Shown here piece after piece: positions 1-10,252 of a DNA stretch of 64,000 bases. The notes below the pieces were generated by a model. The model did not search any database. It was not told the DNA's origin and worked only from the letters and a program-made list of their open reading frames with translations. The DNA comes from Monomorium pharaonis (taxonomy: Eukaryota > Arthropoda > Insecta > Hymenoptera > Formicidae). The position numbers were made by a program, and so were the translations under genes. Within the stretch, counting starts at the first letter, position 1. Each line of letters starts with the position of its first letter. Where the stretch lies: assembly GCF_013373865.1 (NCBI RefSeq), contig NC_050475.1, positions 13,489,821 through 13,553,820 of the forward strand. Reading direction: 5' to 3'.

Positions 1-245
1 AAATTAATTAATTTTAAATTAATTATAACTTAAGTAAAAATTGTAAACTTTATCATTATTTTTTACTTTAACCTTAACTTTTGTAACTTTATAACTAATT
101 ACCCCCAATCCTAGCGATTTCTCAAACTACTACCGATTCAACTTATTAAAGTAATTCAATTTTATTATATAGTTCCATTACATTTTTTATGTATAGTTTT
201 GATAAGTTATGATTACTCTGATAGTTTTTATAAATAATTACTTAC

Positions 246-712
246 GACAGGAATACCATTTTGATTTTTTATTTGCCTTTTCAAAGATTCTTTAGACAAG
301 GTCTTCAATACTTTAATTGTCTCTAATGAAACGTTATCCAAACTCTCAGGTACATTAATATATCCTTGTTTCTCTCGTGCCTCCGCATTGGCAATTTCCA
401 TTGGCAATGTTAAATTATCAATACTGTAAAATTTCGATGTAATATATAAATGTTTGAAAAATACAGTAATATTTATTTGTGTTGTAGATATGTAGATAAA
501 TACTATACAAGATACCTGCAATAGTGTTTCATTAAAAGTGCTCTTGGTTGTGAGAGATTGGTGTTCATAAGTTGAAAAATCTCTTCGTCACTTTGCATAT
601 CAATGTCATGACACATGGACGACTTGATCAATTCGCTATACTGTTGAAAGTAATCTTTTAAGCAAATTTTTGGTGATGCTTGACGATCATAAGGATTATA
701 CATTTTATCCAT
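246..712 (-). CDS. 5' part of an unrecognised spliced host gene (two exons, runs off left edge)
   Basis: Exon 1 is 712 to 516 and exon 2 is 423 to 246. The 92-bp intron has donor CAG|GTATCT and acceptor TTTTACAG. Exon 2 ends at a strong donor, GTC|GTAAGT (245-240), so more exons should follow left of the window. The joined reading frame stays open for 125 codons, exon 1 ending in phase 2 and exon 2 in phase 0. I chose ATG 712 because the frame upstream is closed and its context is GATAATGG. The product is acidic and soluble, without a signal peptide. The stretch VSLETIKVLKTLSKESL followed by NGIPV resembles the second and third helices of an Armadillo repeat; this is a guess from pattern. Both ORF pieces would look like unrelated small ORFs without the splice sites. 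I do not recognise the family. Confidence 0.6.
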
Positions 713-726
713 TATCTTCACAAATA

Positions 727-2280
727 AATTTTTTATCTAAGGTCAAGAAACAAAATTACACATAAAAAAGTATCAATACATGGTTAATACATTAGTAAAT
801 GTATGGTTTAGCACGTAAAACGTAAAACATGTAAACCACGTAAACATTTTTAGGATAATTGTCAATTTAATTTTTCTAAATTTCTACATAAATTTCAGAA
901 TTTTTAAAAATTTTTGAATAATTTGATAACTTTTTAGAAAATTTTTGATTTTTTAATACAAATTGAAATATTTTTCAGAAGGGCTAAGAAAAATTTGCAT
1001 CTTCTACAGTTCTTTACACACACACACACACGCACGCACGTACGCACACACACACACACACAGACACAATCCTGAAATATTATAAGATTTAAAAAATTTC
1101 TTGTTGTATAATTGACACAGAAAACTTATAAAACTTGAAAAGATTTACAGTATTTTTTCAAAAATTTTCATAACTTTAAAGTATATAAAATTCTTAAAAA
1201 ATATACAAATTTTTATTTCATTACAGCAACATGTACATAAACAATCTAATAATAATCTAAAAACAATCTATAGATCATCAAAGATTCATATTTCAAAAAT
1301 TTGAAATATATTTTTGTTTGTAATATTTTATTTACTTATTATTTATATTTTTTAGTTAATAATTATTTTTCACTTACTACATTACTTTAGACACAAACTT
1401 TTTAAAACTTTTGACTACAAAAAATTAATACTGTTCTTAAAAATTGTTTGTATCTGAAAAAAGAAATGAACATTATATAACATAAATATTAATGATAATA
1501 TATCTATTTATTTTAATATCATATCTTTTATGTCAACATCACTAAATAACAACTGGAAATACGTACAATCTAATCTAGTCCAAAATTTTAGTCACTTTTC
1601 TTTTTTGGATTATTTATAAAAATATAATTCTAGGAAATCAGCCACTTAATTAATCATTTAATTTATACCTATTTATATTGTTTATATAATATACAATTTG
1701 TATATTATTTTCATAAAAAAGATACGTGTAAGATAATAAAAACAACATGTAAATAATTCATGTAAGACAAAAATATCCCAGTTACCAGACATTTAGCGAT
1801 CAAAGTTAAGTTAAAGAGGTTTGGGTAAAAAACTTCTTATACAAATTTAATGACATTTTATTAAACTTTATATATTCATTTTGACACATTTTAATCATTA
1901 ATTTTACTATTGTTTTATCAAAAATGTATTAGGTTCAATAAAATGTTAATTTATCAATATAATGTATCTATAACTTTTCTTTGCAATTTCATTAAAAAAC
2001 ATGTATAGAATTTTAATAAAATTTCCTGACTTTTACATAAAATAGTGTTAATTTTACATTAAAATTTTACTATATTTTTATTGATTTCTCATTAAAATAT
2101 TCTTTTATTAAATGTAGAACATCTTTTCAGCAAAATATAATTAAAATTTTATTGCATAATTTATTGAAATTTTATCACATAAAATATTAAATTTGTCAAA
2201 ATGTCATCAAAATTTGATTAATATTTTTTTACTAGAATAGATACAAGATTCTATTTAACTAATTAAAGCCAACAGTACAC
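727..2280. other. AT-rich intergenic DNA, no gene seen
   Basis: Upstream of the left-edge gene. It is AT-rich with many stops in all frames. It contains a CA microsatellite near 1015-1065 and repeated TTTTAATAAAATTTTA-like words around 1850-2230. I see no exon here; the promoter of the left-edge gene should lie in its first part but no core motif is convincing. Confidence 0.5.
1013..1065. repeat. (CA)n microsatellite, interrupted
   Basis: CA dinucleotides interrupted by a short CGCACGCACGTACG stretch. Confidence 0.9.
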
Positions 2281-2417
2281 AATGCTTGTTTTTGTATTGG
2301 ATTGCTTACTGGATGGAAATACTCTGTTCTGATTGTATTTCTGAATATTGATGAAAATGTACTAATTATAACAGAATATTTTCATCCAGTAAGCAATCTT
2401 GCATAAAAAAAAGCATT
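2281..2417. repeat. Short hairpin MITE
   Basis: GATTGCTTACTGGATG near 2300 is inverted as CATCCAGTAAGCAATC near 2383-2398, and the outer AATGCTT words also pair. No coding content. The target duplication is not clear. Confidence 0.6.
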
Positions 2418-2619
2418 ATATGCAGCTAGCTAAGATTTATCTCTTTCAGTTATTTAATTAGATCACATTGTGATCTCGTTTTATAAATAACTAAAATATA
2501 AAATATAAAAAGTATTAACAAAAATATAAAAATATATAGATTATTCTGAAAACAATGCAAACTTATGAAATATCTAAACTAGAATTCAGACAACCTATTA
2601 TAACAAAATGCTTGTTTTA

Positions 2620-2859
2620 CCCAGATAATCAAACCTGCAAAAGCAGAATCCCATACAGCAGATCCATAGCATACTATGTCCACATTAAGCTTGTGTTTTG
2701 TAAACAGAATCTGCTGAACAAAATCTGACAGCATATTGGCAACAGAAAAGGAACAGATCAGTCAAATGCAGTCTCTGTCCACAGAACACGAGCTTAATGC
2801 AGACACAGTAGGATATGGATTTGCTGTGGGATTCTGCTTTGCAGGTTTGGTTATCTGGG
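2620..2859. mobile_element. 240-bp MITE, CCCAGATAAYC termini, TTA target duplication
   Basis: The left end CCCAGATAATCAAACCTGC is the inverted complement of the right end GCAGGTTTGGTTATCTGGG, and the pairing continues into CAGAATCCCA. TTA flanks both sides (2617-2619 and 2860-2862). A 3-bp TWA-type duplication points to the PIF/Harbinger superfamily; that assignment is inference because no transposase is present. Confidence 0.75.
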
Positions 2860-2943
2860 TTAAATATTGTTTAGATAACTAAAAAAAAATATATTCTAGC
2901 AAATACTATAGATATATTTAGAGTACTTATGAGAATTAAAACC

Positions 2944-3085
2944 CTAGGTGAGGATGTCTCCAAAAAAAAAGGAAAGGGATTGGGTTAGTAGAGAACTTTT
3001 CTACCACAGGTTAGAGAGAAAAGCTGCCCTAATTCGTTCCTTTCTTTTCTTTGTGGAGGACACCTTCCCTCATCTCCTAAGCAGT
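2944..3085. mobile_element. MITE with imperfect hairpin arms
   Basis: Left TGAGGATGTCTCCAAAAAA pairs imperfectly with right CTTTGTGGAGGACACC followed by CCCTCA. About 140 bp, non-coding. Followed to 3478 by AT-rich DNA with nothing I can identify. Confidence 0.55.
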
Positions 3086-3478
3086 CAATCGTAATATGTG
3101 TATGGCAAATACATAAAGTTTCTTAAAAATCTCCTTAAAGAAAAGAACATTAAAATATAAACTCTAACCTAATCATTCTTTCAAAACGTTTATTTTTATA
3201 ATATTTAGAATGACCTGTCTCATTTCTTAACAATTTTAAATATTACAATTAAATTTTTATATTATAATAAAAAAATATACTTGAGATTAACAATAACTAC
3301 CTGTCAGGTAGAGATATTTAGATGTTGAAATTAATGGCACAACTCTGAATTAAGGTACTCCATTCGAGATTTGAGATTGAGAAAATGTGTTTTTTCAATA
3401 TCTTTCTGTGAAAAAAACGACTTAAAAACAAATCATTGCTTAACACGTTTTCCCACATTTACCACTTAAAAACATTAG

Positions 3479-3645
3479 GGCCGCCGCACAGACTTCTGCA
3501 TAGCATAAGGCCGGATCTACAATAGGTGTAGTAAGCCTTAGGGCCAATCTACAATAGTCGCAAGTTGCCAGTTGCCTTTTGCGACCGCCAATGAACATTG
3601 AGCTTTACATATGGAGCCATATGGAGCTTGATGATCATTGCCCTA
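3479..3645. repeat. Truncated MITE ends
   Basis: GGGCCGCCGCACAGACTTCT resembles one end of the complete MITE at 4438-4677. It is followed by two related words, GATCTACAATAG and AATCTACAATAG, each after GGCC. It looks like broken ends of two short elements; no complete element can be delimited. Confidence 0.4.
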
Positions 3646-3765
3646 GGCTACATTCCAAAACGTCCTTTCCGAGGAAAATTTTATTCAATGTAATATAGGA
3701 TACGTTACGTGTACTATATATTTCGAGTAAAATTTTCCTCGGAAAGGACGTTTTGGAATGTAGCC
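3646..3765. mobile_element. 120-bp hairpin MITE, CTA target duplication
   Basis: GGCTACATTCCAAAACGTCC at the left end is inverted at the right end (GGACGTTTTGGAATGTAGCC). CTA lies on both sides (3643-3645 and 3766-3768). Confidence 0.75.
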
Positions 3766-3890
3766 CTAGTTTACACCGAGTACTTGGTACGCGTATCAAG
3801 TAGTGAATTTAAGCTGATCAGCCAATGATTAAACACATTCACTAGTTATTTACTATTTGATACGCGTACCAAGTGCTCGGTGTAAACTAG
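3766..3890. mobile_element. 125-bp hairpin MITE, CTAGTTTACA family, copy 1
   Basis: Starts CTAGTTTACACCGAGTACTT and ends with its inverted complement AAGTGCTCGGTGTAAACTAG. The interior carries the palindromic word TACGCGTA in both arms. It is an inverted relative of the neighbour at 3901-4025, sharing AGCCAATGATTAAACACATT. Confidence 0.75.
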
Positions 3891-3900
3891 AGCTATTGGC

Positions 3901-4025
3901 CTAGTTTACATCGTGCATTTGATACGCGTATCAAATAGTAAATAACTAGTGAATGTGTTTAATCATTGGCTGATCAGCTTAAATTCACTACTTGATACGC
4001 GTATCAAATGCACGATGTAAACTAG
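3901..4025. mobile_element. 125-bp hairpin MITE, CTAGTTTACA family, copy 2
   Basis: Starts CTAGTTTACATCGTGCATTT and ends with the inverted complement. It lies in opposite orientation to the copy at 3766-3890, only 10 bp away, so the two together also form a larger hairpin. Confidence 0.75.
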
Positions 4026-4437
4026 GCCATTGGCTTAGTTTACATCGTGCATTTGATACGCGTATCAGGTACCATATTCGTATCAAATTCGTACTAAATA
4101 TTTAGTACGCACGATGTAAACGCTGCCGGATCAATTTGGTACGAGCGTATCAAGTAGGAGTATCGTACTAAACTGATACGCGTACCAAGTAATACAAATG
4201 TCGATGTAAACGCATAAAACGCATTTTAGAGAGAATTTAGCAATTGAGCATAACCTCAGTGCTAAAATCTAAAAACCGATGTGAAAATGTCTTAGTAGGA
4301 GACATCAACATGAATTAAATTTGTATTATATTTTTCACAGTACATGCTTAGTACATTCGATGTAAACGCGCCCGTACTAAGGCTTTGGTGCGCACCAAAC
4401 TTAATACGCGTACTAAGGTTTTGACGATGTAAACTAA

Positions 4438-4677
4438 GGGCCACCGCACAAACTCTTCCATAATGCGTTACGTTACGTTAAGTACTCCATACGAACCTAA
4501 GTTGTACTTAAAATTTAACTTAAATCAACGCACAAAGAAATCCTTAACGTAAGAACTTAAGAACTTACGTTAAAAGTTTCTTTGTGCGTTGATGTAAGTT
4601 TAATTTTAAGTACGAACTTAGATTTATGGAGCACTTAACGTAACGTAACGTGTTACAAAAAAGCTTGTGCGGTGGCC
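4438..4677. mobile_element. 240-bp hairpin MITE, GGGCCACCGCACA ends, TAA target duplication
   Basis: Left end GGGCCACCGCACAA and right end TTGTGCGGTGGCC are inverted, and the pairing continues through CGTTACGTTACGTTAAGT and CAACGCACAAAGAAA to the centre. TAA flanks both sides (4435-4437, 4678-4680), a PIF/Harbinger-like signature. Absent from the matching place in the right arm of the 3.7-kb palindrome. Confidence 0.8.
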
Positions 4678-6019
4678 TAAGCCAGTGGCTTAGTTTACAT
4701 CGGGTGTTTACGATAATGGCTATCGGAGTAATTTTCTCTAGGACCGAAACATATGATAAGCACAACCATCTACTATCATCATGATTCGTGACAACTCAAT
4801 GCTGTCCGGTATAGCCAAATCATCACGAGCAAGTTGCGAGTTGCGAGTTCCGTGAGTTTGTAGCAGGTAACCTAAAAAGTACGACATAAATAATTTGATT
4901 ATTACAATTAAAAATAATCTGTTTTTAATGTATGATAAGATTATTAACTTTAAAATAGTAATTATATGTAACACAATCATGTATTTTTAAAGTATTGTCT
5001 AAAGTAATATCAGAGATTATTTTATTTACAAATATTTATTTTGTCTATCAAGTTTCTATCATAACGGTATTATTTCAAAACCTAATATAATATTTTAATT
5101 AAACATTGATTCTCAATAAATGTTATTATTTATTATTAACTAACATATATATTAGAAAAGTCATCTTTTATTAAACGGATGGTGTTAACACTTTGAAACA
5201 AATGAGATAAATTATGTAAAATTACTAAATAAATCATTATTAATAATATTTTTTAGATTACAAGTAAAATAAAAATTTAAGTATAAATATTTTTCTTTCT
5301 TGTAACAACTGTTAATGATAAGTTGCATGGTGTTATCATTATTTTAAAAAATCATATATCTTTATGTATAAATATTATGCATGAATATTTCACTAATGTG
5401 AAACTAATAATAATGTTTACAATAAATTTTTTTAATTTGTAATACAAGTGCATAGTAAATTAAGATATACTGTAAACAGATATACGTTAGATATGCGTTA
5501 GATATACGTTATAATAGAAACTTGATAGACAAATTAATAAATAAAATATTTGTAAATAAAATAATCTCTTTAATATTACTTTAGACAATACTTTAAAAAT
5601 ACATGATTGTGTTATATAATTACTATTTTAATGAAGTTAATAATCTTACCATACATTAAAAACAGATTATTTTTAATTGTAATAATCAAATTATTTATGT
5701 CGTACTTTTTAGGTTACCTGCTACAAACTCACGGAACTCGCAACTCGCAACTTGCTCGTGATGATTTGACTATACCGGACAGCATTGAGTTGTCACGAAT
5801 CATGATGATAGTAGATGGTTGTGCTTATCATATATTTCGGTCCTAGAGAAAATTACTCAGATAGCCATTATCGTAAACACCCATCGTCAAAACCTTAGTA
5901 CGCGTATTAAGTTTGGTGCGCACCAAAGCCTTAGTACGGGCGCGTTTACATCGAATGTACTAAGCATGTACTGTGAAAAATATAATACAAATTTAATTCA
6001 TTTTGATGTCTCCTACTAA

Positions 6020-7461
6020 CAAGGGAACCTCGCGAACCCGAAAATTCTGATTTTAATGAAACTTGGCATAAATGTAGAGGGGGTAAATATATGAATTTAG
6101 AAATTAAAAGTTGGTGCTTATAAACGGTTTAAAAGGTTGAAACCACCCTTCAAAAATTTTGAGTTTTTGCCTTTTCTGGATATATCTCGTAAACTAAACA
6201 AAATATTAAAAAATGTTTCATACAAAAGTTTTACTGTATATATACCTTTATTCAACTATCATATTTATTTTTTTCAAAAAAAATTTAAAAAAAAAAATTT
6301 GTTTTTGAAAAAAAATTTTTTTGAAAAAATAAATAGCATAGTTAAATAGCGGTATTTATACTGTAAAATTTTTGTATGAAACAGTTTTTAATACTTTGTT
6401 TAGTTTACGAGATATATCGAGAAAAGACAAAAACTCAACATTTTTGAAGGGTGGTTTCAACCCTTTAAACCGTTTATAAGCACCAACTTTTAATTTCTAA
6501 ATTCATGTATTTACTTCTTCTACATTTATGCCAAGTTTCATTAAAATCAGAATTTTCGGGTTCGCGAGGTTCCCTTGTCAGTAATCGTCCAGCAGCGCGG
6601 GCGTAACAGTATTATAACATAGATAAAATATAACATACATAATATACACATAGATGATATAAATAGAACGTAGTATAAGATAGTATAATTATTTTATAAA
6701 TGCTATATACATAAAAGTCAATTTTATTAAAAATTTATTTTAATTAAAAAAAAATTTTTTTTTTTAATGAAAAGCGTAGTTAAATGAAGGTATTTAGGCT
6801 GTAAAACTTTTGTATAAAACATTTTTTTATATTTTGTTTAGTTTACGAGATATAGCGAGAAAAGGTAAAAATATCTCAACCTTTAAAGGGTAATTTCACT
6901 CCTTTAAACCGTTTATAAGCCCAATCGAAAAATTTTCTAATTTTAATGAAACTTGGCATAAATGTAAAGGGAGTAGATATATTAATTTAGAAATGTTTTA
7001 TTTTGGTTCAAAAACGGTTTGAAGGAGTGAAACTACACTTCAAAGAGACATTTTTGCATTTTCTCGATATATTTCGTAAACTAAACAAAATATAAAAAAA
7101 TGTTTCATACAAAAGTTTTACGGCATAAATACCTCTATTTAACTATGCTATTTTTTTTTCAAAAAAATTTTTTTTTTTAAATTTGTTTTTGAAAAAAAAT
7201 TTTTTTGAAAAAATAAATAGCATAGTTAAATAGAGGTATTTATACTGTAAAACTTTTGTATGAAACATTTTTTAATACTTTGTTTAGTTTACGAGATATA
7301 TCGAGAAAAGACAAAAACTCAACATTTTTGAAGGGTGGTTTTAATCCTTTAAACCGTTTATAAGCATCAACTTTTAATTTCTAAATTTATGTATTTACTT
7401 CTTCTACATTTATGCCAAGTTTCATTAAAATCAGAATTTTCGGGTTCGCGAGGTCCCCTTG
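6020..7461. mobile_element. 1.44-kb element of nested palindromes, CAAGGGAACC termini, TAA target duplication
   Basis: Begins CAAGGGAACCTCGCG and ends CGCGAGGTCCCCTTG, flanked by TAA (6017-6019 and 7462-7464). The empty site is readable in the left arm of the surrounding palindrome (CTACTAAGACAT in the opposite orientation). The first 558 bp (6020-6577) form a near-perfect hairpin; a diverged second unit runs from about 6746 to 7461. Both carry the words AACTAAACAAAATATTAAAA and GTTTCATACAAAAGTTTTAC. No transposase. Confidence 0.75.
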
Positions 7462-7883
7462 TAAGACATTTTCACACCGGTTTTTAGATTTTAGCACTGA
7501 GGTTATGCTCAATTGCTAAATTCTCTCTAAAATACGTTTTATGCGTTTACATCGACATTTGTATCACTTGGTACGCGTATCAGTTTAGTACGATACTCCT
7601 ACTTGATACGCTCGTACCAAATTGATCCGGCAGCGTTTACATCGTGCGTACTAAATATTTAGTACGAATTTGATACGAATATGGTACCTGATACGCGTAT
7701 CAAATGCACGATGTAAACTAAGCCATTATGTCGATGAGTAAAGCACATGGTCTTAAGATTGCTTAGATTGTAGGAAAAAACTCCTCAATTGAATCTCACT
7801 TGTGAGAATGCAAAAGGAACGTGCATTTAACCTTTGAGTATATATACATGGAGGAGGAATGCCAGCACTGAAAGTGTGTCCAA

Positions 7884-8022
7884 TGGTTTGTTCGCGTCGC
7901 CATGCCCCGACATGCTCCTACTCACTCCAACGCATTCTAATAGGTTGGCGTCATCGGAATCAACGTATTGGAGTGCGTTGGGGTGAATAAGAGCATGTTG
8001 GAGCATGTGACGCGAACAGACC
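7884..8022. mobile_element. 139-bp MITE, GGTTTGTTCGCGTC termini (uninterrupted copy)
   Basis: Inverted ends GGTTTGTTCGCGTC and GACGCGAACAGACC; CCAA on both sides (7880-7883, 8023-8026). The unoccupied sequence is seen in the opposite foldback arm near 8800-8815. This copy also gives the empty site for the P-like transposon at 10253, because its internal GTAGGAGC (inverted here) is present once. Confidence 0.75.
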
Positions 8023-8094
8023 CCAAGATCTGTGCGAGAGAGAAAGGTATATCATGATACTTACTTTTTCTGCGCATGCGTCAAACGCTATGCT

Positions 8095-8490
8095 CTAGTT
8101 TACACCATTAAATCGGTTGGTACCCGTACCAAGTTGGTACGGACTAAACGCTTGGTACATCTCTGTTTACACCATGGCTGCATTCCGAGATATTTACTGT
8201 CAGTACTGAAAATCTACAGTATATATAACGTAAACTATAGATTTTTAGTACTGGCAGTGAATATCGGAACGCAGTCCATATACGATCAAACGAACCAAAC
8301 GGACCAAGTGTTTACAGCGTGCTAAAATCTTTTGATACGCGTACCAACTTGGTCTGATACTCGTATTTCAGGAATACCAGACCAGAGCGTACTAAAATAG
8401 TCCATGAACGTTTACACCGTGCGCATTAAGCGATTTAGTACGAATATGGTGCTCGGTACGCGTATCAAGTACTCGGTGTAAACTAGGCTT
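8095..8490. mobile_element. GTTTACACC-ended element with an inner hairpin
   Basis: Starts TAGTTTACACCATT and ends CGGTGTAAACTA, related to the CTAGTTTACA MITEs at 3.8-4.0 kb. Its interior (about 8172-8280) holds a separate hairpin with ends TGGCTGCATTCCGA and CGGAACGCAGTCCA. Confidence 0.6.
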
Positions 8491-8587
8491 ATATGTACAA
8501 TGGCTGGCATTGTATGTTTCACACACCATACAATTCGTAATTAAGTACAAAAGTGAACAAGAAGTGTTGAAACTGCGGTGCAGATAA

Positions 8588-8741
8588 TGGACGGGATTCA
8601 TAAATCTTAAGCTCAAGCATTGTTTTAAGTTTAGCTTCGAGCCGACTTGAGACTTACTTAACCAATGAAATAACAGCATTGACGTCTCAAGATCGTGCTT
8701 AAGCTGGAACTTGAATAAGATTCGACTATAAATTCCGGCCA
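8588..8741. mobile_element. 154-bp MITE, copy 1 of 2
   Basis: Near-identical to 38190-38347, including CTTCGAGCCGACTTGAGACT and GACGTCTCAAGATCGTGCTT. The ends TGGACGGGATTCATA and TATAAATTCCGGCCA are imperfectly inverted. Copy 2 interrupts the TMC pseudogene, so this is a mobile repeat. Confidence 0.75.
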
Positions 8742-9035
8742 AATGATATTAACGCATGCGCAAAGAAAGCGAGTATCATGATATACCTTTCTCTCTCGCA
8801 CAGATCTTGGACACACTTTCGGTCTACACGAAACCATAGCAATTCCTCCTCCATGTATATATACTCAAAGCATTTAACCGAGTTATGACGTCACAAGTGA
8901 GAATTATCTGAGTTTTGATGTAAATGGAAAGCAATTCAGTAGTGATTAAATAAAAAAGTGTAACAGTGTCCACTAGTGTGAGTGAGACACACTGATATGT
9001 TCTTTCTCGCACTAATGAACACTGTGTTACACTGT

Positions 9036-9348
9036 GGGTGCGTTCGGGGAGCTCACTATTATCGCTACGCAGCACTACCGCTGTTCGCGGAGACGCTGAA
9101 TAGCGCTATCAAAATTATGATGACGTCACTGTCTGTAGCGTTTGACGTCATAAACGCACGCTATCCATGCTACTGCTTTAGAGGTAGTGCATGGATAGCG
9201 TTTGGTTCAATCCCCACCATTGTCTGTTTAAACATCACGTGCTATCTCTCTTTTAAGGTTAGAGAAAATTTATGCGTGATCTTGAAAGAAGAAAATAAGA
9301 AATTGTTTATATGTCCTAATGAAAATATTTAATTAAAAATCTCTCTTT

Positions 9349-9444
<96 letters not shown>

Positions 9445-10143
9445 GATCTGTTTCATTAAAATTTATTAAATTTATTAAAATATATTAAAATTCCTTAATA
9501 TATACTCATTTAAATTTGTTAAAATTTCTTAAAATTCATAAAATTTATTTTATTACATTGTTATTTATTATATAAATAAATTTTATAAATTTTAATAAAT
9601 GTTAAATATTAATTTTTAATAAATTTTAATAAATTTTAATGCATTTTAATAAATCTTAATAAATAATAAAAAGGGATTAAATAAAAAAGTTTCTGTGAAA
9701 TATTTCATTAATATATTTCTATCAAGATGATCAAGACTAGATCTTTGAGTTTAATATTATTTTTCATCAAAATATGTATATAATAATATATACTTTAATA
9801 ATTTTTATTTTGTGAACTTCAATAATTTCAATTTCCATTGAAAAATTTAATTGTTTAATAATCATTTTATAATTATTAAAATATTGAATATAAAATAAAT
9901 GTAAACAAATAAGTATCATATATATATATAAAGAAAAAAAATAATAAATATACTAAGTAACATTGTTAACATAAATAATTATTAATATATATATAAACAT
10001 TTTGTTAATATTGCTGGCAGTGGCTAATCAACTGGCCAACAGTGTTTGCTACGCTATAGCTGTTCACGGAACTCGCTATCACTACCGCGCTATTGGCTCC
10101 ACGAACAGTTCAGATAGCGTTAGCGTTTGTAGCGTTAATAGTG
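9036..10143. repeat. Foldback remnant around a GA microsatellite
   Basis: CACTATTATCGCTACG near 9054 and CGTTAATAGTG near 10132 are inverted, with further GCGTT/AACGC-rich pairing; an inner hairpin around 9160-9201 contains CGCTATCCATGC. Between 9443 and 10000 the DNA is AT-rich TTTAATAAATTTTAA repeats without genes. Confidence 0.45.
9349..9442. repeat. (GA)n microsatellite
   Basis: About 47 uninterrupted GA units. Confidence 0.95.
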
Positions 10144-10252
10144 GGTCTGTTCGCGTCACATGCTCCAACATGCTCTTATTCACCCCAACGCACTCCAATA
10201 CGTTGATTCTGATGACGCCAACCTATTATAATGCGTTGGAGTGAGTAGGAGC

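Larger units (their letters stand above)
4031..7725. repeat. 3.7-kb inverted repeat (composite foldback element)
   Basis: The left arm is 4031 to about 5071 and the right arm about 5508 to 7725, with a spacer of roughly 435 bp. Ends are TGGCTTAGTTTAC and GTAAACTAAGCCA. Each arm carries an independent later insertion: a 240-bp MITE in the left arm (4438-4677) and a 1442-bp element in the right arm (6020-7461). Subtracting them leaves arms of about 800 and 780 bp. Both arms contain the same 79-80 codon open frame (minus 4738-4980, plus 5607-5846), which is a consequence of the palindrome rather than evidence for a protein. Sequence TACGCGTA and CGATGTAAAC words recur throughout, as in the 125-bp MITEs to the left. 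Confidence 0.8.
7790..8915. repeat. Foldback element with nested insertions
   Basis: Left-arm words GAGTATATATACATGGAGGA, GAAAGTGTGTCCAA and GAGAGAGAAAGGTATATCAT recur in inverted order at 8760-8880. The interior holds further elements at 7884-8022, 8095-8490 and 8588-8741. The 116-codon frames across this block are products of the repeats. Confidence 0.65.

Noticed and set aside
4738..5846. The same 79-80 codon ORF on both strands (4738-4980 and 5607-5846)
   Set aside because: It is present twice because the region is palindromic; composition is that of AT-rich repeat and no domain is seen.
8032..9332. Small frames of 83-116 codons
   Set aside because: They run through foldback arms and MITEs; identical words occur in inverted copies, and none has a domain.
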